Assembly: GCF_000720765.1 (NCBI RefSeq)
Contig: NZ_JODC01000003.1
Coordinates: forward strand, 248,001 to 312,000
Direction of reading: 5' to 3'
Length of the DNA stretch: 64,000 bases
Origin: Streptomyces sp. NRRL S-646
GTDB lineage: Bacteria > Actinomycetota > Actinomycetes > Streptomycetales > Streptomycetaceae
Made by a program: the position numbers and the translations under genes. The notes under the pieces were generated by a model, which did no database searches, was not told where the DNA came from, and was given only the letters and a program-made list of their open reading frames with translations. Below are positions 41,340 to 48,690 of the stretch, piece after piece. Positions within the stretch are counted from its first letter, which is position 1. Each line of letters begins with the position of its first letter.

Positions 41340-42431
41340 CTACAGGCGCTCCACGGCCGCCCGCACCCGCTCGTCCGTCGCCGTCAGCGCCACCCGTACG
41401 AACTTCTCGCCCGCCGTGCCGTAGAAGTCGCCCGGCGCGACCAGGATGCCGAGCTCGGCCAGGTGGGCCACGGTGTCCCAGCAGGACTCGTCCCGTGTCG
41501 CCCACAGGTAGAGGCTGGCCTCGCTGTGCTCGATGCGGAAGCCGTGGCCGAGCAGCGCCGCGCGCAGGACCGTGCGCCGGGCCGCGTACCGCTCCCGCTG
41601 CTCCTGGACATGGGCGTCGTCGCCCAGGGCCGCCACCACGGCCGCCTGCGTGGGCGCCGGCGTCATCATGCCGCCGTGCTTGCGGATCTCCAGGAGGGGG
41701 CCGAGGACGGCCGGGTCACCGGCCAGGAAGGCCGCCCGGTAGCCCGCCAGGTTGGATCGCTTGGAGAGGGAGTGGACGGACACGATGCCCTCGTACGAGC
41801 CGCCGTTCACGTCGGGGTGCAGGACCGAGACCGGGTCCGCCTCCCAGCCCAGTTCCAGGTAGCACTCGTCGGAGAAGACCAGGATCCCGTGCTCGCGCGC
41901 CCACGCGACGATCCGCGTCAGCTCCTGCTTGTCCAGCACCTTGCCCGTCGGGTTGGAGGGCGAGTTGAGCCAGAGGAGCTTCAGGTTCGTCGGATCCAGG
42001 TCCGTCGGGTCGTCGTAGACCTCGTAGTCCGCGCGGGCCAGGCGGGCGCCGACCTCGTACGTCGGGTACGCGAGGCGCGGGTACGCCACCTTGTCGCCGG
42101 GGCCGAGGCCCAGCTGGGTGGGGAGCCAGGCGACGAGTTCCTTGGAGCCGACGATCGGCAGGACGTGCTTGTGCGTGACCTCGCGGGCGCCGAGGCGGCG
42201 CTCGACCCAGCCGGTGATCGCGTCGCGCAGGGCCGGGGTGCCCCAGACCGTCGGATAGCCCGGGGAGTCCGCCGCGTCGATGAGGGCCTTCTGGACCAGC
42301 TCGGGGACCGGGTCGACCGGGGTGCCGACGGAGAGGTCGACGATGCCGTCCGGGTGCGAGGCGGCCGTTTTCTTGTACGGCTCCAGCTTGTCCCAGGGGA
42401 AGGTGGGCAGGCGGTCGGAGACTGCGGACAC
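41340..42431 (-). CDS. dapC: Succinyldiaminopimelate transaminase
   Basis: 363-aa PLP-dependent class I aminotransferase of the lysine pathway. Features: VDLSVGTPVDPVPE, YPTVWGTPALRDAI, LNSPSNPTGKVLD, FSDECYLELGW, and the PLP lysine in SVHSLSKRSNLAGYR. The C-terminus has YLWATRDESCWDTVAHLAELGILVAPGDFYG with the substrate Arg in RVALTATDERV. The actinobacterial DapC next to ferredoxin matches Rv1178-Rv1177. GTG 42431 gives VSAVSDRLPTFPW; the ribosome site is weak. Confidence 0.92.
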   Translation of the reverse strand: MSAVSDRLPTFPWDKLEPYKKTAASHPDGIVDLSVGTPVDPVPELVQKALIDAADSPGYPTVWGTPALRDAITGWVERRLGAREVTHKHVLPIVGSKELVAWLPTQLGLGPGDKVAYPRLAYPTYEVGARLARADYEVYDDPTDLDPTNLKLLWLNSPSNPTGKVLDKQELTRIVAWAREHGILVFSDECYLELGWEADPVSVLHPDVNGGSYEGIVSVHSLSKRSNLAGYRAAFLAGDPAVLGPLLEIRKHGGMMTPAPTQAAVVAALGDDAHVQEQRERYAARRTVLRAALLGHGFRIEHSEASLYLWATRDESCWDTVAHLAELGILVAPGDFYGTAGEKFVRVALTATDERVRAAVERL

Positions 42432-42488
42432 GGGATCTGGCTCACTTTCTGGTACGGCAGACGGCCCAAGGGCCCTGGTACGGCAAAC

Positions 42489-42542
42489 GCCTCGGTCCCG
42501 TACGGCGATCACCAGGGCGATCCGGCCGTACGGGACCGAGGC
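42489..42542 (-). terminator. Terminator between ferredoxin and dapC
   Basis: A 17-bp perfect inverted repeat (42489-42505 with 42526-42542) around a 20-base loop. It lies downstream of the ferredoxin stop and upstream of dapC, so it should reduce read-through into dapC. Confidence 0.8.
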
Positions 42543-42569
42543 GGCACGATCTGCGGGCCGCTTACGTGA

Positions 42570-42890
42570 TTACTCGGCCTGCGGCGGCAGCGCGGCGATG
42601 AAGGGGTGGTCCCGCTCGATCAGGCCCAGCTTGCTGGCGCCGCCGGGGGAGCCGAGCTCGTCGAAGAACTCGACGTTCGCCTTGTAGTAGTCCTTCCACT
42701 CCTCCGGAGTGTCGTCCTCGTAGAAGATCGCCTCGACCGGGCATACCGGCTCACAGGCACCACAGTCGACGCATTCGTCCGGGTGGATGTACAAGGACCG
42801 CTGGCCCTCGTAGATGCAGTCGACCGGGCACTCCTCGATGCACGCCTTGTCCTTGACGTCGACACAAGGCTGCGCGATGACGTAGGTCAC
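42570..42890 (-). CDS. fdxA: Seven-iron ferredoxin
   Basis: 106-aa electron carrier. The N-terminal half has cluster ligands in PCVDVKDKACIEECPVDC and CVDCGACEPVCPVEAI, the [3Fe-4S][4Fe-4S] arrangement of bacterial 7Fe ferredoxins. The C-terminal extension (YKANVEFFDELGSPGGASKLG) is that of the FdxA/FdxC type. ATG 42890. It diverges from the acetyltransferase gene; downstream it is separated from dapC by a terminator. Confidence 0.94.
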   Translation of the reverse strand: MTYVIAQPCVDVKDKACIEECPVDCIYEGQRSLYIHPDECVDCGACEPVCPVEAIFYEDDTPEEWKDYYKANVEFFDELGSPGGASKLGLIERDHPFIAALPPQAE

Positions 42891-43030
42891 GCTGTCGTTC
42901 CTCCTCGATAGGGCGCCGGCGGGCCTCCTCAGGCTCCGCCGCCTGGCGCGCGGGAGCGCGGCGTCGTCGATGCCCGCCCCTAGTATCTCCGTTCTTGGGC
43001 ATGATCCGAACAGGAGGGGTGAACTGACCT

Positions 43031-44074
43031 GTGGAAATCTCGGCCGGCGGACGTCTCGAGGTTCGTATCACCGCTGCTGACGTGGGGAAACGGGTCTCGG
43101 TACGACGCTTGATCGAACCTGGGGTCCCGGAAGAGAAGTTCACCGACACGGTGGGTGTTCTCACATCATGGGACGACGGTGTGCTGCTGATCACACGCAA
43201 GGGCGGCGAAAGCGTCCGGATTCCGGAATCTGCGCTGGTCGCGGGAAAGGTCGTGCCCGCCGCACCGGCCCGCCGGAGGGGTCCTGCCGCCTCCTACGAG
43301 GAGCTCGCGCACGTCGCCTCGCGCGCGTGGCGGCCGCTGGAGAGCGAGCGGCTCGGCGAGTGGGAGCTGCGGGCCGCGGCCGGGTTCACCCGGCGCGCCA
43401 ATTCGGTACTGCCGCTCGGCGACCCGGGCGTGCCGCTCGACGAGGCGCTGGACGTCGTACGACGGTGGTACGGCGACCGTGGGCTGCCCGCGTACATCCA
43501 GACCGCGACCGGCGCCGAGGGCACGCAGGAGCTGCTGTGTGCGGAGCTGGAGCGGCGCGGGTGGATGCGTGAGGTGACCGCCGAGCTGTGGATCGGGGCG
43601 CTGGCGCCGGTGGCCGACCGGGCGGAGGCGTCCGGGGTCGTGCTGTCCCGGGAGGCGGACGAGGCGTGGCTTGCGCGGTATCAGCGCAAGGGGGTGAGCG
43701 AGGTGGCGCTGAAGGTGCTGGGATGGGGGTCCCCCCGCTCGAGCGAAGCCGAGAGTGGGGGAGGGCCGTCGGTGTGGTTCGCGACGGTGCCCGGGGAGCA
43801 GGATCCTGCTGCGATCGGACGGTGTGTCGTGGACGGGCGGTGGGCGTCCTTCGCCGCCGTCGAGGTGGATCCGGCGCTGCGGCGACGCGGGCTGGCCACC
43901 ACCGTCATGGCCGCACTGGCCGGGCGGGCGCTCGACGAGGGCGCCTCCGCAGCGTGGCTCCAGGTCGAGGAGGACAACGCGGGGGCGCGGGCGCTGTACG
44001 CCGGGATGGGCTTCGCCGCGCACCACGCGTACCACCACTACCGGGAACCGGCGGCTCCCGGCAGCGGACAGTAG
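43031..44074 (+). CDS. GNAT acetyltransferase with N-terminal SH3-like domain
   Basis: 347 aa. The first about 75 residues (DVGKRVSVRRLIEPGVPEEKF, VLLITRKGGESVRIPESAL) are an SH3-like beta domain found in Rv0428c-type acetyltransferases. The C-terminal GNAT core has AAVEVDPALRRRGLATTVM (acetyl-CoA loop RRRGLA), WLQVEEDNAGARALYAGMGF and HHYRE. Between them, residues GWGSPRSSEAESGGG are encoded by an interspersed repeat inserted in frame. GTG 43031 is preceded by AGGAGGGG further upstream. The acceptor is unknown. Confidence 0.85.
   Translation: MEISAGGRLEVRITAADVGKRVSVRRLIEPGVPEEKFTDTVGVLTSWDDGVLLITRKGGESVRIPESALVAGKVVPAAPARRRGPAASYEELAHVASRAWRPLESERLGEWELRAAAGFTRRANSVLPLGDPGVPLDEALDVVRRWYGDRGLPAYIQTATGAEGTQELLCAELERRGWMREVTAELWIGALAPVADRAEASGVVLSREADEAWLARYQRKGVSEVALKVLGWGSPRSSEAESGGGPSVWFATVPGEQDPAAIGRCVVDGRWASFAAVEVDPALRRRGLATTVMAALAGRALDEGASAAWLQVEEDNAGARALYAGMGFAAHHAYHHYREPAAPGSGQ
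43724..43764. repeat. Interspersed palindromic repeat inside the GNAT gene
   Basis: TGGGGGTCCCCCCGCTCGAG, then CGAAGCC, then GAGAGTGGGGGAGGG is a short inverted element of the Streptomyces REP-like type (C-rich and G-rich arms). It adds about 15 codons in frame and occupies a loop before the acetyl-CoA domain. Confidence 0.75.
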
Positions 44075-44106
44075 TACCGATCGCCGGGAGAGGGCACCAG
44101 CCTGCT

Positions 44107-44958
44107 ATGCGTCCCCCATACCCCCCACCGCCCGAGCGGTCCGCCGAACTGCGGCGGCGGTTCGCCGAGGAGGCGCGGTCCGAGCGGCCCGACCTGTCGA
44201 CGCTGTGTCTGCTGGTGGGCGCGGAGGCGGACGGGGCCCTGGACGAGGCGGGGCTGGACGCCGCCCAGATGGAGCTGGACCGGCTGGCGGGGCGGGTGCC
44301 GTTCCGGCCGGGCGGTCCGATGGCGTGGGCGACGGCGCTGCACCACCTGCTCGGGGTGCAGGACGGCTTCCGTGGCTCCCCCGCCGACTACCAGCGCCTG
44401 GAGTCCTCGCTGCTGCACGAGGTGCTGCGGCGGCGGCGCGGGCTGCCGATCCTGCTGTCGGTCGTGTGGATGGAGGTCGCCCGGCGGGCAGGGGCGCCGG
44501 TGTACGGGGTCGCGCTGCCGGGACACTTCGTGGTCGGGTTCGGGCCTCGGGAGAAGCAGGTGCTGGTGGACCCGTTCGACGGGGGGCGGGTGCTGGGTGT
44601 CGGCGACGCGGAGCTGTTGGTGGCCGGTGCGACGGGCGCTGCGCTGGATTCGTCGATGTTGACGCCGGCGGATCCGCTGGACGTCGTTCTGCGGATCCTC
44701 AACAACATCCGGGTATGGGCTGCGGCGCGGCCCGAGCGGTCGGATGTTTCGTTGTGGGCGGTCGATCTGTCGCTGCTGTTGCCCTCGCATCCGGCGCGGT
44801 TGCGGTATGAGCGGGCTCAGTTGCTGGTTCAGCGGGGTGACTTCGTCGATGGCGCCGTGGAGTTGGAGCAGTACGCGGAGTTGATCAGCGCGGTCGATGA
44901 GGGGGCCGCGGAGCGGGTGCGGGGGCAAGCCCTGGCTGCTCGGGCGTTGCTCAACTGA
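44107..44958 (+). CDS. SirB1-like transglutaminase-fold protein
   Basis: 283 aa. The conserved block LESSLLHEVLRRRRGLPILLSVVWMEVARRAGAPVYGVALPGHFVVGF belongs to the SirB1 N-terminal transglutaminase-like family, with the late segment VLVDPFDGGRVL. In this family the nucleophilic Cys is usually absent, and here too the expected position is Ser, so it may not be catalytic. The C-terminal half (HPARLRYERAQLLVQRGDFVDGAVELEQYAEL) is TPR-like. ATG 44107 is 32 bases after the acetyltransferase stop, same strand. Confidence 0.82.
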   Translation: MRPPYPPPPERSAELRRRFAEEARSERPDLSTLCLLVGAEADGALDEAGLDAAQMELDRLAGRVPFRPGGPMAWATALHHLLGVQDGFRGSPADYQRLESSLLHEVLRRRRGLPILLSVVWMEVARRAGAPVYGVALPGHFVVGFGPREKQVLVDPFDGGRVLGVGDAELLVAGATGAALDSSMLTPADPLDVVLRILNNIRVWAAARPERSDVSLWAVDLSLLLPSHPARLRYERAQLLVQRGDFVDGAVELEQYAELISAVDEGAAERVRGQALAARALLN

Positions 44959-45005
44959 GTTCGCCTGATCGCCAGGGCGTTCTGTAATTGCGCGACTGCG
45001 GGAGC

Positions 45006-45063
45006 GTCGTGGCTGGTCGCGCCCACGCGGCGGAGCCGCATATCGATACAGCCCCGCGCCCCT
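45006..45063. repeat. Interspersed repeat, copy 3 of 3
   Basis: GTCGTGGCTGGTCGCGCCC, ACGCGGCGGAGCCGCAT and ACAGCCCCGCGCCCCT. It lies between convergent gene ends, as do copies 1 and 2. Confidence 0.8.
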
Positions 45064-45085
45064 AAAAACCTAAAATCCAAAAGCC

Positions 45086-45700
45086 TTACAGCCAGCCCTT
45101 TTCTCGGGCTATCCGCACCGCTTCGGCTCTGTTTCGTACCGCCAGTTTTTGGATTGCCGTCGACAAGTAATTGCGGACCGTTCCCTGCGACAAATGCAGT
45201 GCTGCTGCCAGCTCCGCGTTCGTGGAGCCGTCGGCCGCCGCGCGGAGCACCTCGCGTTCGCGGTCCGTCAGGGGATTGGCGCCCTCTGCCAGGGCCGCTG
45301 CGGCGAGGGTGGGGTCGATGACGCGCTCCCCCGCCAGTACCTTGCGTACCGCTTCTGCGAGTTGGGCTGCGGGGGCGTCCTTGACCAGGAAGGCGTCGGC
45401 GCCTGCTTCCATGGCGCTGCGGAGGTAGCCGGGGCGGCCGAAGGTGGTGAGGACGACCAGTTTTACGCCGGGCAGGGCCTTGTGGACCTGGGCCGCCGCC
45501 TCGATGCCGGTGCAGCCCGGCATCTCGATGTCGAGGAGGGCCACGTCCACGGCGTGCTCACGGGCGGCCGCCAGCACCTCGTCGCCGCGGGCCACTTGGG
45601 CCACGACCTCGATGTCGTCCTCGAGGCCGAGGAGCGCGGCCAGCGCCTCGCGGACCATCGACTGGTCCTCGGCGAGGAGCACCTTGATCGTAGAGCTCAT
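45086..45700 (-). CDS. Response regulator, NarL/DesR type
   Basis: 204 aa. The receiver domain has the acidic pair EDQ (11-12), phosphorylated Asp57 in ALLDIEMPG, Thr in VVLTTFGR and Lys in LVKDAPA. The LuxR-type helix-turn-helix reads LTDREREVLRAAADGSTNAELAAALHLSQGTVRNYLSTAIQKL. It should activate or repress the operon it closes: ABC ATPase, ABC permease, kinase, regulator, all leftward and overlapping. A palindrome upstream of the operon (48601-48628) is its likely target. Confidence 0.93.
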   Translation of the reverse strand: MSSTIKVLLAEDQSMVREALAALLGLEDDIEVVAQVARGDEVLAAAREHAVDVALLDIEMPGCTGIEAAAQVHKALPGVKLVVLTTFGRPGYLRSAMEAGADAFLVKDAPAAQLAEAVRKVLAGERVIDPTLAAAALAEGANPLTDREREVLRAAADGSTNAELAAALHLSQGTVRNYLSTAIQKLAVRNRAEAVRIAREKGWL

Positions 45701-46896
45701 GCCCCGGATCCTACGGCCGACGGGGTGTCGACGGGGACGCGGGCGACCAGGCGGAAGCCCTTCTTGATGCGGCCGGCCTCCAGGGTGCCGCCGACCTTCT
45801 GCAGGCGTTCCGTCAGGCCCGTAAGTCCGTTGCCCGGGCCCTTGCCGGAGCCGCCCGAGCCATTGTCCTCCACGGCGAGTTCGAGGACCGCGCCGTCCAG
45901 GGTCTGGCGGCGCAGCACCTCCACCGTGCAGCGGGTGGCGCCGCTGTGCCGTACGACGTTGGTGACCGCCTCGCGCAGCGCCCAGGCGAGGGCCGACTCG
46001 CTCTCCTCCGGGACGCCGGTGAGGTCGGGCTCGCCGGGCACCTCGGCGGTGACGCCGGCCGCCTTCAACGCGACCTGCGCGCCCGCCAGTTCGTCGGGCA
46101 GGCGGGTGCGCCGGTAGCCGGAGACGGCCGCGCGGACGTCGACGAGGGCCTGTCGGCTGACCTGTTCGATGTCGGCGACCTGGGCGGCCGCCTTGTCGGG
46201 GTGGTCGGGGAGCATACGGCCTGCGAGTTCGCTCTTCAGCGTGATCAACGACAGCGAATGCCCCAGCAGGTCGTGCAGATCCCGGGCGAGACGCAACCGC
46301 TCCTCGTTCGCGGCCAGTTGGGCCACCGTCGCCCTGGCCTTGCGCAACTCGATCGTCGTGCGGACCAGTTGCTTGACCCCCATCATCGCGAAGCCCAGGA
46401 GCAGCACGACCAGGACCAGGCTCCAGTCGTCCTCGCCGACGCGCAGGCCGACCAGGACCATCGCCAGGGTGTTAGCCCCCACCGCCCAGTACGCGACCCG
46501 CTGCGGCAGAGTGGCGCCGCACGTGACGGAGACGTACACGAAGAGCCCGATCCACTGGTTGCCGAGGGTGAGGGACAGGACGACGGCGAGCGTGCCGAGC
46601 AGGGCGACCAGGGCGCCGACGGTCGGTCCGGAGAACGGCCGGCCCATGTTCCGGAAGACCAGGGTGAGGTAGAGGCCGGTGAAGGAGGCCAGGGCCACCC
46701 AGCCCGCCGCGGTCGCGGCGGTCGAGTGGTGGCCGGAGGTGAGGTCCTTCACCGGCGAACCAAGGAAGATCAGCCACGGCAGGATCCAGACGATCTTGCG
46801 TGCCGCCTCGGCCCGGTTGCGGGGCGGCTGGCCGACCCGGATCGCGTTCTCGGCCCGGAGTTCCGCGGGCAGCCCGTCGTCCGTCATCGTGCTCAC
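45697..46896 (-). CDS. Sensor histidine kinase, DesK type
   Basis: 399 aa. Four to five N-terminal membrane helices (WILPWLIFLGSPV, AGWVALASFTGLYLTLVF, VALLGTLAVVLSLTLG and others) form the sensor. The kinase part has the HisKA_3 block EERLRLARDLHDLLGHSLSLITLKSEL with the phospho-His, the N box WALREAVTNVVRHSG, and the ATP lid VEDNGSGG...GNGLTGLTERL. GTG 46896 overlaps the permease stop (GTGA), and its own stop overlaps the regulator ATG. In this class the co-encoded ABC transporter often takes part in sensing antimicrobials or membrane state. Confidence 0.93.
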   Translation of the reverse strand: MSTMTDDGLPAELRAENAIRVGQPPRNRAEAARKIVWILPWLIFLGSPVKDLTSGHHSTAATAAGWVALASFTGLYLTLVFRNMGRPFSGPTVGALVALLGTLAVVLSLTLGNQWIGLFVYVSVTCGATLPQRVAYWAVGANTLAMVLVGLRVGEDDWSLVLVVLLLGFAMMGVKQLVRTTIELRKARATVAQLAANEERLRLARDLHDLLGHSLSLITLKSELAGRMLPDHPDKAAAQVADIEQVSRQALVDVRAAVSGYRRTRLPDELAGAQVALKAAGVTAEVPGEPDLTGVPEESESALAWALREAVTNVVRHSGATRCTVEVLRRQTLDGAVLELAVEDNGSGGSGKGPGNGLTGLTERLQKVGGTLEAGRIKKGFRLVARVPVDTPSAVGSGA

Positions 46897-47624
46897 GCCT
46901 TCAGCGTGTCCTTCCGGTACAGCCACGCCGCGCCGCCCGCGAAGATCAGGAAGAAGGCGACGAGGATGGCGATGTCCTGGGCATGGGGGGCCTGGCTCTG
47001 TTCGATGGCCCGTCCGAGGGCAGCGTACGCGTGCGTGGGCAGCCACTTGGCGATGTCCTGCAGCCACTGCGGGAAGGTCGAGGACGGCATCCACAGGCCG
47101 CCGAGGATCGACAGGCCGAAATACGTGATCATCGTGATCGGGCGGACCGCGTCCCCGGTGGCCAGGTAGCCGATGGCGACGCCGAGCGCGGCGAAGACCA
47201 GACTGCCGGCCCAGATCGCCCCGGTGAGCGCGAACCACTGCCAGGCGTCCAGCCGTACGTCCCGCACGGCCGCGGCGACCAGGAAGACGACCACGATGGA
47301 CGGCAGGCTGACGACGGCGGCGCTGGCGGTCTTGGCGAGGACATAGCCGCGCCCGGGCAGCGTGGTCAGCCGCAGCTGCCGTACCCAGCCGCCCTCCCGC
47401 TCCTTGGCGATGCGCTCGCTGTTGCCCATGAGGACCGCGGTCAGGGCGCCGAAGGAGGCCATGGAGACCATGACGTACGAGGCGACGCTCAGACCGCTGC
47501 CGTCGACCTTCCCCGTCTGGTTGGAGACGAGCAGGAAGATGACCGACGGGTAGATCACCGAGAAGAAGAGGAACTTGCGGTTGCGCAGGGCGCGGGTGAG
47601 TTCGAGCTTGATGAGGCTGTTCAT
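46893..47624 (-). CDS. ABC-2 type transporter permease
   Basis: 243-aa membrane subunit. It starts NSLIKLELTRALRNRKFLFFSVIYPSVIFLL, then LSVASYVMVSMASFGALTAVL and the conserved ERIAKEREGGWVRQLRLTTLP loop, with six predicted helices ending YRKDTLKA. The ABC-2 exporter fold implies efflux of a drug, lipid or peptide. It overlaps the ATPase gene (ATGA) upstream and the kinase gene downstream. Confidence 0.92.
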   Translation of the reverse strand: MNSLIKLELTRALRNRKFLFFSVIYPSVIFLLVSNQTGKVDGSGLSVASYVMVSMASFGALTAVLMGNSERIAKEREGGWVRQLRLTTLPGRGYVLAKTASAAVVSLPSIVVVFLVAAAVRDVRLDAWQWFALTGAIWAGSLVFAALGVAIGYLATGDAVRPITMITYFGLSILGGLWMPSSTFPQWLQDIAKWLPTHAYAALGRAIEQSQAPHAQDIAILVAFFLIFAGGAAWLYRKDTLKA

Positions 47625-48556
47625 GAGTGCTTGGCCTCCTCGGCGGCGGTGATGGCGACGAAGGCCTGCTCCAGACCGAGCCCGGCGACTTCGAGGTTGC
47701 GGGGGTAGACGCCGAGACCGTAGAGGGCGTGCACGGTCGCGTCGGCGTCGGTGGACTGGATGCGGACGGTCTGGCCGGAGATGTCTATTGCCGTCAGGAA
47801 GGGGAGGCCGCGCAGAGGAGCCTCGTCGATGGCGCCTTCGAGGTCGAACGACACCCTCCGTGCCCCTGCCTTCGCCTTGATCTCGGCCGCCGTGCCGTCC
47901 GCCAGCAGCCGGCCGCGGTGCAGGACCAGCACCCGGTCGGCGATGGCGTCCGCCTCCTCCAGGTAGTGCGTGGCGAACAGGACCGTCCGGCCCTGGTCGG
48001 CCTGCTCGCGCATGGTGGCCCAGAAGGCCTGGCGGGCGGAGACGTCCATGCCGGTGGTCGGCTCGTCGAGGACGATCAGATCGCTGTCGCCCGCGGTGGC
48101 GAGGGCGAAGCGGACGCGCTGTGCCTGGCCGCCGGAGAGCTTGTTGACCTTGCGGTCGGCGATCTGGGAGATGCCGGCGCGGGCGAGCACGTCCTTCGCC
48201 TGGTACGGCTTGGGGTGCAGGTCGCAGGCGAGCTTCACCAGCTCGGCGACCGTGACCTCGTCCATCAGCCCGCCGCTCTGCAGCATGGCGCCCACGCGCC
48301 CGGCGACGATGGCCTCGCGCGGGCTGGTGCCGAAGACGCGGACCGTGCCGCTGTCGGCGTTCTTGAGGCCGAGCAGCAGGTCGAGGGTGGTCGACTTGCC
48401 CGCCCCGTTCGGCCCCAGCAGGGCCACGGTCTCCCCCGGGTGCAGGGCGAGGGTCAGCCCGTCGACGGCCCGTACGGACCCGTACGTCTTGCTCACCTGG
48501 TCGAAGCCGACCACCGGGGCGGCGGTCGCTGTCGCTGTCGTCGTCATGGGATCCAT
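47621..48556 (-). CDS. ABC-2 type transporter ATPase
   Basis: 311 aa. Walker A LLGPNGAGKST, Q-loop MLQSGGLM, signature LSGGQAQRV, Walker B LIVLDEPTTGMD and the His switch FATHYLEEAD. The C-terminal about 80 residues are the accessory domain common to drug/lipid ABC-2 ATPases. This is the first gene of the four-gene operon. ATG 48556 is chosen; ATG 48547 is an alternative start. The palindrome at 48601-48628 is 45 bases upstream. Confidence 0.92.
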   Translation of the reverse strand: MDPMTTTATATAAPVVGFDQVSKTYGSVRAVDGLTLALHPGETVALLGPNGAGKSTTLDLLLGLKNADSGTVRVFGTSPREAIVAGRVGAMLQSGGLMDEVTVAELVKLACDLHPKPYQAKDVLARAGISQIADRKVNKLSGGQAQRVRFALATAGDSDLIVLDEPTTGMDVSARQAFWATMREQADQGRTVLFATHYLEEADAIADRVLVLHRGRLLADGTAAEIKAKAGARRVSFDLEGAIDEAPLRGLPFLTAIDISGQTVRIQSTDADATVHALYGLGVYPRNLEVAGLGLEQAFVAITAAEEAKHS

Positions 48557-48600
48557 CGTGGCCGCCCAGGCCCTGGTCACGGCAGTGTCGGCGGTCCTGA

Positions 48601-48628
48601 CTGCCGGATGACAGATGTCATACGGCAG
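48601..48628. promoter_or_regulatory. 28-bp two-part palindrome upstream of the ABC/two-component operon
   Basis: CTGCCG, one base, ATGACA, GA, TGTCAT, one base, CGGCAG: both nested arms are perfect. It lies 45 bases before the ATPase start, at an activator or operator distance, and is the natural candidate site for the response regulator encoded at the end of the operon. Confidence 0.65.
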
Positions 48629-48644
48629 GCCGTGACATACGGCG

Positions 48645-48678
48645 AAGGGGGCACCCGGCGCCTGCCGGGTGCCCCCTT
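48645..48678 (-). terminator. Terminator of the collagen-like protein gene
   Basis: AAGGGGGCACCCGGC (48645-48659) and its complement (48664-48678) form a 15-bp stem with the loop GCCT, 12 bases after the 764-aa gene. Confidence 0.85.
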
Positions 48679-48690
48679 CCGGGCCTGACG

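Noticed and set aside
43588..44107. N-terminal extension of the SirB1-like gene from 43588
   Set aside because: It overlaps the acetyltransferase gene in another frame and encodes low-complexity Gly/Arg sequence; ATG 44107 starts the conserved part.
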